64,000 nucleotides of DNA from Neobacillus cucumis (GTDB lineage: Bacteria; Bacillota; Bacilli; Bacillales; Cytobacillaceae): contig NZ_JAFBEX010000020.1 of assembly GCF_016908975.1 (NCBI RefSeq), forward strand, positions 45,925-109,924, in the 5' to 3' direction. Positions 1-9,482 of the stretch are shown in pieces (positions within the stretch are counted from its first letter, which is position 1; each line of letters starts with the position of its first letter). The translations under genes were made by a program, and so were the position numbers. The notes below the pieces were generated by a model. That model saw nothing but the letters and a program-made list of their open reading frames with translations, was not told the DNA's origin and ran no database searches.

Positions 1-878
1 AATTTGGTAAAGACAATAATATGCAAAAGGGTAAAGGTGGATATGACTACTTACAGTCAAAATCAGATGCTGATTACTCTACTAACTTAAATACACTTGC
101 ACGTCAAGATTTTGATCTTGTATTTGGAATTGGCTATCTGATGCAGGATGCAGTTAATGAAATTTCTAAACAACAAAGTAAAAAACACTTTGCGATTGTC
201 GATTCAGAAGTGGATCAACCAAACGTTGCAAGTATCCTATTTAAAGAACAAGAAGCGTCCTTCTTAGCAGGGGTTGCTGCTGCGATGACAACCAAGTCTA
301 ACAAAATTGGATTTATCGGTGGTGTTGAAGGAGCAGTAATTGAGCGTTTTGAATCAGGATTCGTGGCAGGTGTTAAGGCTGCAAATCCGAAAGCTACAGT
401 TGATATTCAATATGCTGGTGCATTTGATAAAGCAGAACTTGGACAATCTATTGCTTCTAAAATGTATACATCTGGAGCAGACGTAATCTTTGCTGCAGCG
501 GGTGCAACTGGAAATGGTTTGTTCAAGGAAGCTACTGACCGAAAGTCCAAAAATCCTACTCAAGAAATTTGGGCTATTGGTGTTGACCGTGACCAATCTG
601 ATATGGGTCCAGATGTTGTCCTTACATCCGCACTAAAACGTGTTGACGTAGCAGTGGAAGACTTATCTACAAAAGCGAAAAATGGTAATTTCCCTGGCGG
701 AAAAGTTACATTATATGGTTTAGCAGAAGATGGTGTAGGTTTAGCACCAATTAATAGTAAAGCACCAAATAAAGCAGCTATTGAAACAGCTGTTAAAGAA
801 TGGGTTGCAAAAATTAAAAAAGGTGACGTAAAGGTTCCTGGAACACGTAAAGAATTAAAAACTTTTAGTGCAAAATAA
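1..878 (+). CDS. nupN: BMP-family purine nucleoside-binding lipoprotein, 5' end missing
   Basis: This is the substrate-binding protein of the nucleoside ABC importer encoded just downstream. The reading frame is open from the first bases of the window (codon frame begins at base 3), so the start codon, lipoprotein signal peptide and N-terminal part lie outside. The visible ~290 residues match the PnrA/BMP family: a DLVFGIGYLM stretch, a GFIGGVEGAVIERFESGF segment and an AIGVDRDQSD segment typical of the purine-nucleoside pocket. The neighbours are a double-ATPase protein and two permeases, the NupNOPQ (YufNOPQ) layout known in B. subtilis as a guanosine transporter. The family call is firm; guanosine as substrate is inferred from that homology. 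Confidence 0.9.
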   Translation, partial: FGKDNNMQKGKGGYDYLQSKSDADYSTNLNTLARQDFDLVFGIGYLMQDAVNEISKQQSKKHFAIVDSEVDQPNVASILFKEQEASFLAGVAAAMTTKSNKIGFIGGVEGAVIERFESGFVAGVKAANPKATVDIQYAGAFDKAELGQSIASKMYTSGADVIFAAAGATGNGLFKEATDRKSKNPTQEIWAIGVDRDQSDMGPDVVLTSALKRVDVAVEDLSTKAKNGNFPGGKVTLYGLAEDGVGLAPINSKAPNKAAIETAVKEWVAKIKKGDVKVPGTRKELKTFSAK

Positions 879-887
879 TTTTATATG

Positions 888-916
888 GGAATAAGCGGGA
901 CTAACTCGCTTATTCC
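888..916 (+). terminator. Stem-loop after nupN, probable partial terminator
   Basis: A perfect 10-bp inverted repeat, GGAATAAGCG and CGCTTATTCC, with a 9-nt loop lies ten bases after the nupN stop. Only a weak T-rich tail follows. This fits a partial terminator or mRNA-stabilising hairpin that keeps the binding protein more abundant than the downstream ATPase and permeases, a common arrangement in ABC importer operons. Confidence 0.6.
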
Positions 917-1078
917 TTATTAATGAAATCTTAACTGAAGTACAGAAAATTAGATTCTGTTATTCATTTAGGATTTTATTTAGGTAAACCGCTTATTTTT
1001 TAAAAACTCTGAAAGGTATGACCTCTTACTACTATAGGTCGAAATTTCCTTTTATCCTAATCATTGGGAGTGAGAAAG

Positions 1079-2614
1079 ATGGAATATGTAATCGAGATGC
1101 TTAACATCCGTAAAGAGTTTAATGGCTTTGTTGCGAATGATAACATAACACTGCAACTAAAAAAGGGTGAAATTCATGCATTATTAGGAGAAAATGGTGC
1201 TGGAAAATCCACCTTAATGAATGTTCTTTTCGGATTATATCAGCCTGAACAAGGTGAAATCCGTGTGAAAGGAAACCCCGTTAATATTACCAATCCTAAT
1301 ATTGCGAATGATCTGGGAATCGGTATGGTCCATCAGCATTTTATGTTAGTGGATACGTTTAGTGTTACGGAAAATATTATCCTTGGGAGAGAAATAACAT
1401 CCGGCGGACGCATTGATTTAAAAAAAGCTGAAAGAGATGTTCGTGATATATCTGAGCGCTATGGATTGGCAGTGGACCCACAAGCTAAGATTTCTGACAT
1501 ATCCGTTGGTATGCAGCAACGGGTAGAAATATTAAAAACCCTGTATCGTGGGGCGGAAATTGTTATTTTTGACGAGCCGTCTGCCGTCTTAACACCGCAG
1601 GAAATTAAAGAACTTATGCAGATTATGAAAACCCTTATTAAAGAAGGAAAATCAATTATATTAATCACCCATAAGCTAAAAGAGATTATGGAAGTAGCGG
1701 ACCGCTGTACGGTTATTCGTAAAGGTAAAGGAATCGGTACCGTTAATGTCAGTGAAACAAACCCAAATGAACTGGCAAGTTTAATGGTAGGCCGTGAAGT
1801 TGTGTTTAAAACTGAAAAAAAAGAAGCTACTCCAAGAAATAATGTTCTAGAAGTCAATGACTTGACTGTTAAAGATTCCAGGGGCGTATCCGTGGTTAAC
1901 GGCTTGGATCTTACTGTGAAAGCCGGTGAAATCGTTGGCATCGCAGGTGTAGACGGTAATGGCCAATCAGAACTTATTGAAGCGATAACAGGTCTGCGTA
2001 AAGCAGAGAATGGCAGCATTAAGTTAAATGGGAAGGAACTGATGAACCAAACTCCTCGGAAAATTACTGAATCAGGAGTAGGGCATATTCCACAGGACCG
2101 ACATAAACATGGTCTAGTCTTGAACTTTCCGATTGGTGAAAATATGGTTTTACAAACTTATAATAAAAGGCCATTCTCTAGCAATGGGATTTTAAATTTT
2201 AAAGAAATTTATAAAAAAGCAAAATCATTAATTACTGAATTTGATGTTCGTACACCGAGTGAATATACATTAGCACGTGCACTTTCTGGTGGAAATCAAC
2301 AAAAAGCGATTATAGGTCGCGAAGTGGATCGAAACCCAGATTTATTAATTGCAGCACAGCCAACGCGTGGTTTAGATGTTGGGGCCATTGAATTTATTCA
2401 TAAGAGATTGATTGAGCAACGAGATAATGGTAAAGCAGTTTTACTTGTTTCGTTTGAGTTAGATGAAATTCTCAATGTCAGTGACAAAATAGCTGTTATT
2501 TATGAAGGGAAAATTGTAGCGGTTGTCAATCCGAAAGAAACATCTGAAGAGGAGTTAGGCTTGCTAATGGCTGGTTCAAATAGAAAGGAAGCGGGTGAAC
2601 ATTCCCATGTCTAA
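1079..2614 (+). CDS. nupO: Nucleoside ABC transporter, tandem ATP-binding protein
   Basis: A cytoplasmic ATPase of about 511 residues with two fused ABC domains, energising nucleoside uptake. The first domain has an intact Walker A (GENGAGKS, residues 37-44) and a signature-like ISVGMQQR. The second has a degenerate Walker A (GVDGNGQS) but a good LSGGNQQ signature, the usual asymmetry of the sugar/nucleoside CUT2-like ATPases. The ATG at 1079 is chosen because GGGAG at 1066-1070 sits 8 bases upstream; a TTG at 1064 would overlap that ribosome site. It overlaps the next permease gene, as expected in one operon. Confidence 0.9.
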   Translation: MEYVIEMLNIRKEFNGFVANDNITLQLKKGEIHALLGENGAGKSTLMNVLFGLYQPEQGEIRVKGNPVNITNPNIANDLGIGMVHQHFMLVDTFSVTENIILGREITSGGRIDLKKAERDVRDISERYGLAVDPQAKISDISVGMQQRVEILKTLYRGAEIVIFDEPSAVLTPQEIKELMQIMKTLIKEGKSIILITHKLKEIMEVADRCTVIRKGKGIGTVNVSETNPNELASLMVGREVVFKTEKKEATPRNNVLEVNDLTVKDSRGVSVVNGLDLTVKAGEIVGIAGVDGNGQSELIEAITGLRKAENGSIKLNGKELMNQTPRKITESGVGHIPQDRHKHGLVLNFPIGENMVLQTYNKRPFSSNGILNFKEIYKKAKSLITEFDVRTPSEYTLARALSGGNQQKAIIGREVDRNPDLLIAAQPTRGLDVGAIEFIHKRLIEQRDNGKAVLLVSFELDEILNVSDKIAVIYEGKIVAVVNPKETSEEELGLLMAGSNRKEAGEHSHV

Positions 2615-3653
2615 AAGGTTCAGAAATATTCTAACACCCATTATTGCTGTATTATTAGGCATAATTGTCGGAACCATCATTATGGTTGCTAGTGGGTACG
2701 ATCCAATAGCTGCCTATTCAGCCCTATGGAACGGGGCTTTTGGAGAGGCTTATTACTTTGGGGAAGTGATTAGACAGTTCACTCCATATATCCTAGCTGG
2801 TTTAGCTGTGGCATTTGCTTTTCGAGTAGGTCTGTTTAATATCGGGGTTGAAGGCCAATATTTAGTTGGATGGCTTGCTGCTGTCTGGGTTGGAGTTTCA
2901 TTTGACCTTCCCCGCTTTATTCATTTGCCACTAGCCATTTTAGCTGCAATGGTTGCGGGTGCACTTTGGGCATTCATACCTGGATTCTTAAAAGCAAGGT
3001 TTCGGGTCCATGAAGTCATTGTTTCCATCATGATGAACTATGTAGCACTTCATGTATGTAATTACATTATTCAGAATGTCATTACAAAAAATCAAGATAA
3101 AACAGGCATGGTTAAAGATTCTGCAACATTAAGATCAGAATGGCTTCAGAGCATAACAGATTACTCTCGTCTTCACTGGGGGATTATCGTCGCGATTGCT
3201 GGCTGTTTTATTATGTGGTTTCTACTTGAAAGGACCACTAAAGGTTATGAATTAAGAGCTGTAGGATTTAACCAACATGCTGCCCATTATGCAGGAATGA
3301 ATGTGAATCGAAACATCATCCTATCTATGGTCATTGCCGGTGGTTTTGCAGGTTTAGCAGGTTCCATGGATGGACTAGGAACATTCGGGTATGACGGAGT
3401 TAAAGGCGGTTTTACAGGGGTTGGATTTGACGGTATCGCCGTCGCCTTGTTAGGCGGAAATACGTCTTTAGGTGTGTTTTTCTCGGCACTATTATTCGCA
3501 GCTTTAAAAGTAGGGGCATTAAATATGCCGCTTGAAGCAGGAGTACCAAACGAACTTGTAGATATTATTATTGCATTAATTGTATTTTTCGTAGCTTCTA
3601 GTTACATGATAAGAATGATTCTTGACCGATTAAGCAAGAAGGAGGTGAAGTAA
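2607..3653 (+). CDS. nupP: Nucleoside ABC transporter permease 1
   Basis: Integral membrane permease of about 348 residues belonging to the BPD_transp_2 (LivH/RbsC-like) family. It has many hydrophobic segments and conserved glycine-rich stretches such as GLFNIGVEGQYLVGW and GGFAGLAGSMDGLG. It forms the translocation pore with the product of the next gene. The start is ambiguous: ATG at 2607 is used, but a GTG at 2595 (AAGGA 5 bases upstream) is an alternative. Either way the gene overlaps the end of nupO, so translation is likely coupled. Confidence 0.88.
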   Translation: MSKRFRNILTPIIAVLLGIIVGTIIMVASGYDPIAAYSALWNGAFGEAYYFGEVIRQFTPYILAGLAVAFAFRVGLFNIGVEGQYLVGWLAAVWVGVSFDLPRFIHLPLAILAAMVAGALWAFIPGFLKARFRVHEVIVSIMMNYVALHVCNYIIQNVITKNQDKTGMVKDSATLRSEWLQSITDYSRLHWGIIVAIAGCFIMWFLLERTTKGYELRAVGFNQHAAHYAGMNVNRNIILSMVIAGGFAGLAGSMDGLGTFGYDGVKGGFTGVGFDGIAVALLGGNTSLGVFFSALLFAALKVGALNMPLEAGVPNELVDIIIALIVFFVASSYMIRMILDRLSKKEVK

Positions 3654-3654
3654 G

Positions 3655-4614
3655 TTGAGCTTAATGGAAATTTTAATAATCGTTGTTCCATCAACATTGT
3701 TATGGGCTGCTCCACTTATCTTCACTGCATTAGGTGGTATTTTCTCTGAACGATCTGGGGTCGTTAATATTGGACTTGAAGGTTTAATGGTCATTGGCGC
3801 CTTTTCGGCCATTGTGTTTAATCTTACGTTTGTGGATACCTTCGGTAGTTTAACTCCTTGGATTTCCATTATTGTGGCAATGGTAGCTGGAGCTATTTTC
3901 TCCATACTTCATGCTGTTGCTGCGATTACGTTCCGTGCTGACCATACAGTATCTGGTGTAGCAATTAACTTATTAGCATCAGGGCTAACTTTGTTCCTTG
4001 TTAAGTTAATTTACGATAAGGGCGAAACAGGGATTATTAGTAAAGGCTTTAACAAGATCGATATCCCAATCTTAAAGGATATTCCAATAATTGGAGAAAT
4101 ATTTTTCCAAAATACTTATTGGACCTCGTTTTTAGCGATCATAGTAGCTATCATTGTTTGGTTTATCATTTATAAAACACCATTTGGACTTCGTCTTCGT
4201 TCTGTTGGAGAGCATCCGATGGCTGCGGATACAATGGGGATTAATGTTACCAAAATGCGCTACATCGGAGTGATTATATCTGGCGCTCTTGGTGGTATTG
4301 GCGGTGCCGTTTATGCTCAATCAATTACTTCCAATTTCAGCCATTCGACCATTAGCGGTCAAGGATTTATGGCTATTGCGGCGATGATCTTTGGTAAATG
4401 GCATCCACTTGGTGCACTAGGGGCAGCTATTTTCTTTGGTTTTGCACAAAGTATTAGTATAATTGGTTCAGATTTACCGTTCTTAAAAGAAATTCCAAAT
4501 GTATATTTGTTAATTGCTCCTTATGTATTAACCATTCTTGCTTTAACAGGATTCATCGGCCGTGCTGACGCTCCAAAAGCAAGTGGAACACATTATATTA
4601 AAGGAAGCAGATAA
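3655..4614 (+). CDS. nupQ: Nucleoside ABC transporter permease 2
   Basis: Second BPD_transp_2 family permease, 319 residues, with the family segments GVVNIGLEGLMVIGAF and a GALGGIGGAVYAQS loop. It starts at TTG 3655, supported by a strong GGAGGTG at 3641-3647 seven bases upstream. It lies one base after the nupP stop, so the two permeases are co-translated and likely heterodimerise. It closes the nupNOPQ operon and is followed by a strong terminator. Confidence 0.88.
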   Translation: MSLMEILIIVVPSTLLWAAPLIFTALGGIFSERSGVVNIGLEGLMVIGAFSAIVFNLTFVDTFGSLTPWISIIVAMVAGAIFSILHAVAAITFRADHTVSGVAINLLASGLTLFLVKLIYDKGETGIISKGFNKIDIPILKDIPIIGEIFFQNTYWTSFLAIIVAIIVWFIIYKTPFGLRLRSVGEHPMAADTMGINVTKMRYIGVIISGALGGIGGAVYAQSITSNFSHSTISGQGFMAIAAMIFGKWHPLGALGAAIFFGFAQSISIIGSDLPFLKEIPNVYLLIAPYVLTILALTGFIGRADAPKASGTHYIKGSR

Positions 4615-4634
4615 TGAAAAAGAAATAATTGTAA

Positions 4635-4668
4635 AAGAGCTCTCGTATCATGAGAGTTCTTTTTTTTA
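4635..4668 (+). terminator. Rho-independent terminator of nupNOPQ
   Basis: The inverted repeat AAGAGCTCTC ... GAGAGTTCTT (one G-U pair) is followed by an uninterrupted T run, 20 bases after the nupQ stop. Confidence 0.85.
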
Positions 4669-4686
4669 GTAATCAGAAGTAATCTC

Positions 4687-4716
4687 TTGTGAAGTACTAG
4701 TCTGGTAAATTATAGT
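4687..4716 (+). promoter_or_regulatory. Candidate sigma-A promoter of ymfF
   Basis: TTGTGA and TATAGT are separated by 18 bases, about 95 bp before the ymfF start and after the nupQ terminator. This is the best -35/-10 pair in the gap; no operator is evident. Confidence 0.4.
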
Positions 4717-4809
4717 AAGAAGTATAGGTTTTTTACAAAAGGAAAAGATATAAAGAAAAATGTTTACATATTCTTAAAGTAAGCCCTTTATGGAAAAGGA
4801 GGATTACAA

Positions 4810-6090
4810 ATGAACTCAACTGCAGAAAAAATATCAGAATTGCAGGGATATAAGCTTCATGTGATTGAAACAGAAAAGTATAAGACGAATACATTTGTCT
4901 GGAGAATGAAAGCACCATTAACAAAAGAGGATGTAACCAAAAGGGCACTGCTCCCGCATGTTTTGCAGAGCAGCTCAGCAAAATATCCCTCAACAACGGC
5001 CTTACGCTCCTATTTAGATGAATTATATGGCGCCACTCTTTATGTTGATTTGTCCAAAAAGGGTGAATACCATGTGATGAGTGTGTCTTTAGAAATCGCC
5101 AATGAAAAATTCTTAAGTGATCCTACCCCACTTTTGAAAAAAGGATTTGAGTTGTTATCAGAAATTTTAACTCATCCGAATGGTTCAGGAAACGCTTTTG
5201 ATAAAGATACTGTGGAGAAAGAAAAGCGAGTTCTTAAATCAAGGATTCAATCTGTCTATGATGATAAAATGCGCTATTCCAATGTCCGCCTTTTAGAAGA
5301 AATGTGTAAAGACGAACCATATGCCCTTCAGGTGAATGGCGAAGCAGATGCTGTGGATGAAATAACACCGGAAAATTTATATGAATATTTTCAGAAAGCC
5401 TTTTCGGAAGATGAACTAGATCTTTATGTCATTGGTGATGTGAAAGAAGAGGAAGTAAAACAACTGGCTGGTCAGTTACTAAACTTTGAAAATCGCCCCC
5501 CGAAAAAAGTGGAAACAGAAAAAATAGCTAATCGAACTGAAGTGAATGAGGTAAAAGAGCAACAAGATGTTAAACAAGGAAAATTAAATATCGGGTACCG
5601 GACCAATATTGTATATGGAGATCCTGATTATTTTGCCCTTCAAGTTTTCAATGGAATTTTCGGCGGTTTTTCACATTCTAAATTATTTATTAATGTTCGT
5701 GAAAAGGCGAGTTTAGCCTACTATGCTGCAAGCCGTCTCGAGAGCCATAAGGGATTGATGATGGTTATGTCTGGGATTGATTTAAAGAACTATGATCAAG
5801 CAGTAGGGATTATTCACGAACAAATGGATGCAATGAAAAAAGGCGATTTTACGGATCAAGAATTGGAGCAAACCAAGGCTGTTATCCAAAATCAAATTTT
5901 AGAAACGGTTGACACTGCTCGTGGTTTAACAGAAATCCTTTATCATAATGTCGTGGCATGTACAAATATTTCTCTTGAAACCTGGATGTCTGAAATGAAT
6001 AACGTCACAAAAGAAGAAATAATAGCAGTAGCCAATAAAATACAACTTGATACGATTTATTTCTTAACGGGAACGGAGGCGGGCAAATAA
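4810..6090 (+). CDS. ymfF: M16-family peptidase-like protein, inactive partner (YmfF)
   Basis: A 426-residue member of the M16 (pitrilysin-like) peptidase family, equivalent to B. subtilis YmfF. Where an active member has HxxEH near the N-terminus, this protein reads LLPHVLQSSS, so the zinc site is absent. It probably serves as the non-catalytic half of a heterodimer with the next gene product. Translation starts at ATG 4810 after AAAAGGAGG. The stop overlaps the ymfH start by one base (TAATG), so the pair is co-translated. The physiological substrate in Bacillus is not established. Confidence 0.85.
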   Translation: MNSTAEKISELQGYKLHVIETEKYKTNTFVWRMKAPLTKEDVTKRALLPHVLQSSSAKYPSTTALRSYLDELYGATLYVDLSKKGEYHVMSVSLEIANEKFLSDPTPLLKKGFELLSEILTHPNGSGNAFDKDTVEKEKRVLKSRIQSVYDDKMRYSNVRLLEEMCKDEPYALQVNGEADAVDEITPENLYEYFQKAFSEDELDLYVIGDVKEEEVKQLAGQLLNFENRPPKKVETEKIANRTEVNEVKEQQDVKQGKLNIGYRTNIVYGDPDYFALQVFNGIFGGFSHSKLFINVREKASLAYYAASRLESHKGLMMVMSGIDLKNYDQAVGIIHEQMDAMKKGDFTDQELEQTKAVIQNQILETVDTARGLTEILYHNVVACTNISLETWMSEMNNVTKEEIIAVANKIQLDTIYFLTGTEAGK

Positions 6091-7382
6091 TGGAGAAAAT
6101 TTCTTTTGACCAGCTTCAAGAAGAACTTTTTCATGAAAAAATGTCTAATGGCTTGAATGTGTATATTCTGCCAAAGAAAGGCTTTAATAAAACATATGCC
6201 ACTTTTACAACCAAATATGGATCCGTTGATAATACCTTTGTGCCACTAGGGAAAGATGACTATGTTAAGGTACCAGATGGGATTGCCCACTTTTTAGAGC
6301 ATAAGCTGTTTGAAAAAGAAGATGGCGATGTATTCCAGCAGTTTAGCCGTCAAGGGGCGTCAGCTAACGCCTTTACATCTTTTACACGTACAGCCTACTT
6401 ATTTTCAAGTACCGCTGATGTTGAAAAGAATTTAGAAACATTGATTGATTTTGTCCAAAGCCCTTATTTTTCTGAAAAAACAGTGGAAAAGGAAAAAGGA
6501 ATTATTGGTCAGGAAATTACCATGTACGATGATAATCCAGATTGGCGTTTGTACTTTGGCTTAATTCAAAATTTATATCAAAACCATCCAGTGAAAATTG
6601 ATATTGCAGGGACGATTGAGTCAATTGCTGAAATTGATAAAGATTGGCTTTATGAATGTTACAACACATTCTACCACCCAAGCAACATGCTTTTATTTAT
6701 TGTAGGTCCTGTAGACCCGGAAAAAATTATGACGCAGGTAAGAGATAACCAGGCGAAAAAAGATTATAAAGATATGCCGGAAATTAAACGGAAATTTGAA
6801 GAAGAGCCGCCGCAGGCTGCCGAAAAGAAACAAGTTCTTCAAATGAATGTGCAAACTTCTAAAACACTTTTAGGAATTAAGGCCCTTCATGTTGATCAGT
6901 CGGGCGATGTGCTTTTGAAAAATGAGCTGACCATGAACGTGCTGCTTGATTTATTGTTTGGCAAGAGTTCTAAAAACTATAATAAGTTATATGATGAAGG
7001 GCTTGTAGACGAAACCTTCTCCTATGACTATACACAGGAACAAGGATTTGGTTTTGCAATGGTTGGCGGTGACACAGGCGAACCGGATCAACTTGCTGAC
7101 CGGCTGCAGCAAATGCTTCTGGATGCAAAGAAAGCCAGTGTGTTTAACGAAGAACAACTCGAAAGGGCAAAAAGAAAGAAAATTGGTGCCTTTTTGCGGG
7201 CGGTCAATTCACCTGAATATATCGCCAATCAATTTACTCGCTATGCGTTTAATGATATGAATTTATTCGATGTCGTGCCAACACTCGAAAAAATTACCCT
7301 TCAGGATGTTCAGTCGTTAGCATCTGAAGTCATATCAGAGGAACGTTTCTCGGTATGCCAAGTGATCCCAAAACAAAAGTAG
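6090..7382 (+). CDS. ymfH: M16-family zinc peptidase, active subunit (YmfH)
   Basis: A 430-residue M16 peptidase with the inverted zinc motif HFLEH at residues 67-71 and a candidate third ligand glutamate near residue 142 in GQEITMYDD. It is predicted to be cytoplasmic, since no signal peptide is seen. Together with the motif-less YmfF it gives the active-plus-inactive pairing known from mitochondrial processing peptidase and AlbE/AlbF-like pairs. Synteny with ymfI-ymfJ-ymfK-rodZ-pgsA-cinA is as in B. subtilis. The substrate cannot be read from sequence. Confidence 0.87.
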   Translation: MEKISFDQLQEELFHEKMSNGLNVYILPKKGFNKTYATFTTKYGSVDNTFVPLGKDDYVKVPDGIAHFLEHKLFEKEDGDVFQQFSRQGASANAFTSFTRTAYLFSSTADVEKNLETLIDFVQSPYFSEKTVEKEKGIIGQEITMYDDNPDWRLYFGLIQNLYQNHPVKIDIAGTIESIAEIDKDWLYECYNTFYHPSNMLLFIVGPVDPEKIMTQVRDNQAKKDYKDMPEIKRKFEEEPPQAAEKKQVLQMNVQTSKTLLGIKALHVDQSGDVLLKNELTMNVLLDLLFGKSSKNYNKLYDEGLVDETFSYDYTQEQGFGFAMVGGDTGEPDQLADRLQQMLLDAKKASVFNEEQLERAKRKKIGAFLRAVNSPEYIANQFTRYAFNDMNLFDVVPTLEKITLQDVQSLASEVISEERFSVCQVIPKQK

Positions 7383-7384
7383 GC

Positions 7385-7415
7385 GAAGAAGCGTCGGAAA
7401 CCGGCGCTTCTTTGG
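7385..7415 (+). terminator. Stem-loop after ymfH
   Basis: AAGAAGCGTCGG and CCGGCGCTTCTT form a 12-bp stem with a 3-nt loop directly after the ymfH stop. The T tract after it is short, so read-through into ymfI is likely. Confidence 0.6.
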
Positions 7416-7443
7416 CGTCTATGTATAGAAAGAGTGATAAAAA

Positions 7444-8166
7444 TTGAAAAAGTATGTGTTATTAACGGGAGCAAGCGGGGGAATTGGACAAGCGGTAGCC
7501 TTACATTTGGCTGCGAAGGGATATCATTTATATCTTCACTATAATCAAAACAAACAAACCATCCTAGAATTAAGGGATAAACTTGCATCATTTGGCGGAG
7601 AATACATCCCGATACAGGCTGATTTTTCCTCCGTTACAGGATACCAGTCCATTCCAGAGCAAATTTTTTCCTTAGATGCAATCATCCATTGCGGTGGGAA
7701 AAGTCATTATGGGTTACTACTTGATTTAAAACAGGAAGAAGCTCAAGAATTATTCAATATCCATGTCTTAAATCCATTGATGCTGACAAAAGAACTATTG
7801 CCTAAATTTTTAACAAAACGTTCAGGCAATATTATTGTGATCACGTCTATGTGGGGGCAGACGGGGGCGTCATGTGAAGTGGCCTATTCTGCCGCTAAAG
7901 GGGCACAAATAGCCTTTGTGAAGGCATTAAGTAAAGAGGTAGCATTAAATGGCATCCGTGTAAATGCCATAGCTCCAGGGGCTGTAGACACCTCTATGAT
8001 GGAGGGATTTACCTTTGAAGAAGTGGAGCAAATTTCTTTTGATATTCCAATGGGGAGAATCGCGAGACCTGAAGAAATCGCGGGAAGCGTTGCTTTTTTA
8101 CTGTCAGATGACTCTTCATACATGACCGGTCAAGTACTGTCAGTGAACGGTGGATGGTACACATAA
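7444..8166 (+). CDS. ymfI: SDR-family reductase YmfI (EF-P 5-aminopentanone reductase)
   Basis: A 240-residue short-chain dehydrogenase/reductase with the NAD(P)-binding TGASGGIG at residues 8-15, catalytic Ser near 135 and YSAAK at 148-152. The B. subtilis orthologue completes the 5-aminopentanol modification of elongation factor P by reducing the 5-aminopentanone form. That role is inferred here from synteny and family rather than from sequence alone, because SDRs are functionally diverse. It starts at TTG 7444, the first codon giving a complete Rossmann fold; the ribosome site is weak. Confidence 0.82.
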   Translation: MKKYVLLTGASGGIGQAVALHLAAKGYHLYLHYNQNKQTILELRDKLASFGGEYIPIQADFSSVTGYQSIPEQIFSLDAIIHCGGKSHYGLLLDLKQEEAQELFNIHVLNPLMLTKELLPKFLTKRSGNIIVITSMWGQTGASCEVAYSAAKGAQIAFVKALSKEVALNGIRVNAIAPGAVDTSMMEGFTFEEVEQISFDIPMGRIARPEEIAGSVAFLLSDDSSYMTGQVLSVNGGWYT

Positions 8167-8246
8167 AAAATTTCATGATGATAAATGTATAGTTCATTAA
8201 GCTTCTTCACAAAATATCCTTGTACTATTCTAAAGGAGGGAATACA

Positions 8247-8504
8247 ATGTCTGTTTTAGAAAACTGGAAACAATGGGAAGACTTCTTAGCAGATCGTCTT
8301 CACCATGCACAGAATGAAGGCATGAGCGAAGGGGCTGTTAATAACTTAGCATTTCAAATTGGTGACTATTTGGCTAACCAAGTTGAGCCAAAAAATGAAC
8401 AAGAAAGAATACTTGCAGACCTATGGTCCGTTGCGGATAAACAAGAACAGCAGGCTATTGCCAATATGATGGTAAAATTAATTTCAAACAACGGCAACCG
8501 TTAA
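8247..8504 (+). CDS. ymfJ: DUF3243 family small protein YmfJ
   Basis: An 85-residue soluble, acidic, helix-rich protein that matches the conserved YmfJ family in this syntenic position. Function is unknown. ATG 8247 is preferred over the upstream TTG at 8220 because AAAGGAGGG at 8232-8240 sits seven bases before it. No catalytic motif is recognisable. A terminator follows, so it can be transcribed separately from ymfK. Confidence 0.8.
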   Translation: MSVLENWKQWEDFLADRLHHAQNEGMSEGAVNNLAFQIGDYLANQVEPKNEQERILADLWSVADKQEQQAIANMMVKLISNNGNR

Positions 8505-8540
8505 GAGAGGGGGACCTAAATGGTCTCTCTCTTTCTTATT
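8504..8540 (+). terminator. Terminator after ymfJ
   Basis: AGAGAGG...GACC pairs with GGTCTCTCTCT around the loop TAAAT, followed by TTTCTTATTT. Confidence 0.65.
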
Positions 8541-8667
8541 TGGGAAAGATTTTCAATAAATCGTTCTTATTCTTCGTTTTTTCTTTCATCTTCTATTAAA
8601 ATCATTTATTATAAAGTTTAGATGTGACAGTGCGAAAAAATTGTCGAAACTTCTTTTTGGGGGTTTT

Positions 8668-9462
8668 ATGAGTATGAAAAAAGAATGGTACTTAGAATAT
8701 GAGATTCAAAAAAACCGTCCCGGTCTCTTGGGTGACATATCCTCTTTATTAGGAATGCTGGCAATTAATATTGTCACTATTAATGGTGTTGATGAAGGCA
8801 GACGCGGTTTACTTATCTTAGCAAAAGATGATGACCAAATAAAACGGTTAGAGTCAATTTTAAATACTATGGACACAATAAAGGTAATAAAACTAAGAGA
8901 ACCGAAACTGCGTGACAGACTTGCAGTTAGGCATGGTCGTTATATACAAAGGGATGCTGATGATAAAAAAACATTCCGATTTGTAAGAGATGAGCTTGGA
9001 TTATTAGTTGATTTTATGGCAGAATTATTTAAGCAGGAGGGACATAAACTCATCGGTATTCGGGGAATGCCTCGAGTCGGGAAAACGGAATCTCTCGTTG
9101 CTGCAAGTGTTTGTGCAAACAAACGATGGTTGTTTGTTTCTTCTACTCTGTTAAAGCAAACGATTCGCAATCAATTGATTGAAGATGAATACAATGCTAA
9201 CAATTTGTTTATTCTTGATGGGATTGTTTCAACCAGACGTGCTAACGAGCGGCACTGGCAGCTTGTTCGTGAAATTATGCGCATGCCGTCTGTTAAAGTA
9301 ATAGAGCATCCTGATATTTTTGTACAAAATTCAGAGTACACGCTTGACGATTTTGATTATATTATTGAACTTCGAAACCATGCAGATGAAGAAATAACCT
9401 ACGATGTCGTTGACCAGCATAATATGTTCACTGGATCTGACTTTGGGGATTTTGATTTTTAA
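8668..9462 (+). CDS. ymfK: DUF3388 family ACT-like/P-loop protein YmfK
   Basis: A protein of about 264 residues conserved at this locus in Bacillus. The N-terminal third (RPGLLGDISSLLGML...NIVTINGVDEGRRG) looks like an ACT-type ligand-binding fold. A P-loop-like GMPRVGKT follows in the middle, and the C-terminus is acidic. It may couple small-molecule sensing to nucleotide binding, but no role has been established. ATG 8668 is chosen (GGGGG at 8659-8663); ATG 8674 is also possible and an upstream TTG at 8641 is unlikely. Confidence 0.75.
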   Translation: MSMKKEWYLEYEIQKNRPGLLGDISSLLGMLAINIVTINGVDEGRRGLLILAKDDDQIKRLESILNTMDTIKVIKLREPKLRDRLAVRHGRYIQRDADDKKTFRFVRDELGLLVDFMAELFKQEGHKLIGIRGMPRVGKTESLVAASVCANKRWLFVSSTLLKQTIRNQLIEDEYNANNLFILDGIVSTRRANERHWQLVREIMRMPSVKVIEHPDIFVQNSEYTLDDFDYIIELRNHADEEITYDVVDQHNMFTGSDFGDFDF

Positions 9463-9482
9463 TAAATTGGAAGGTGTTACAG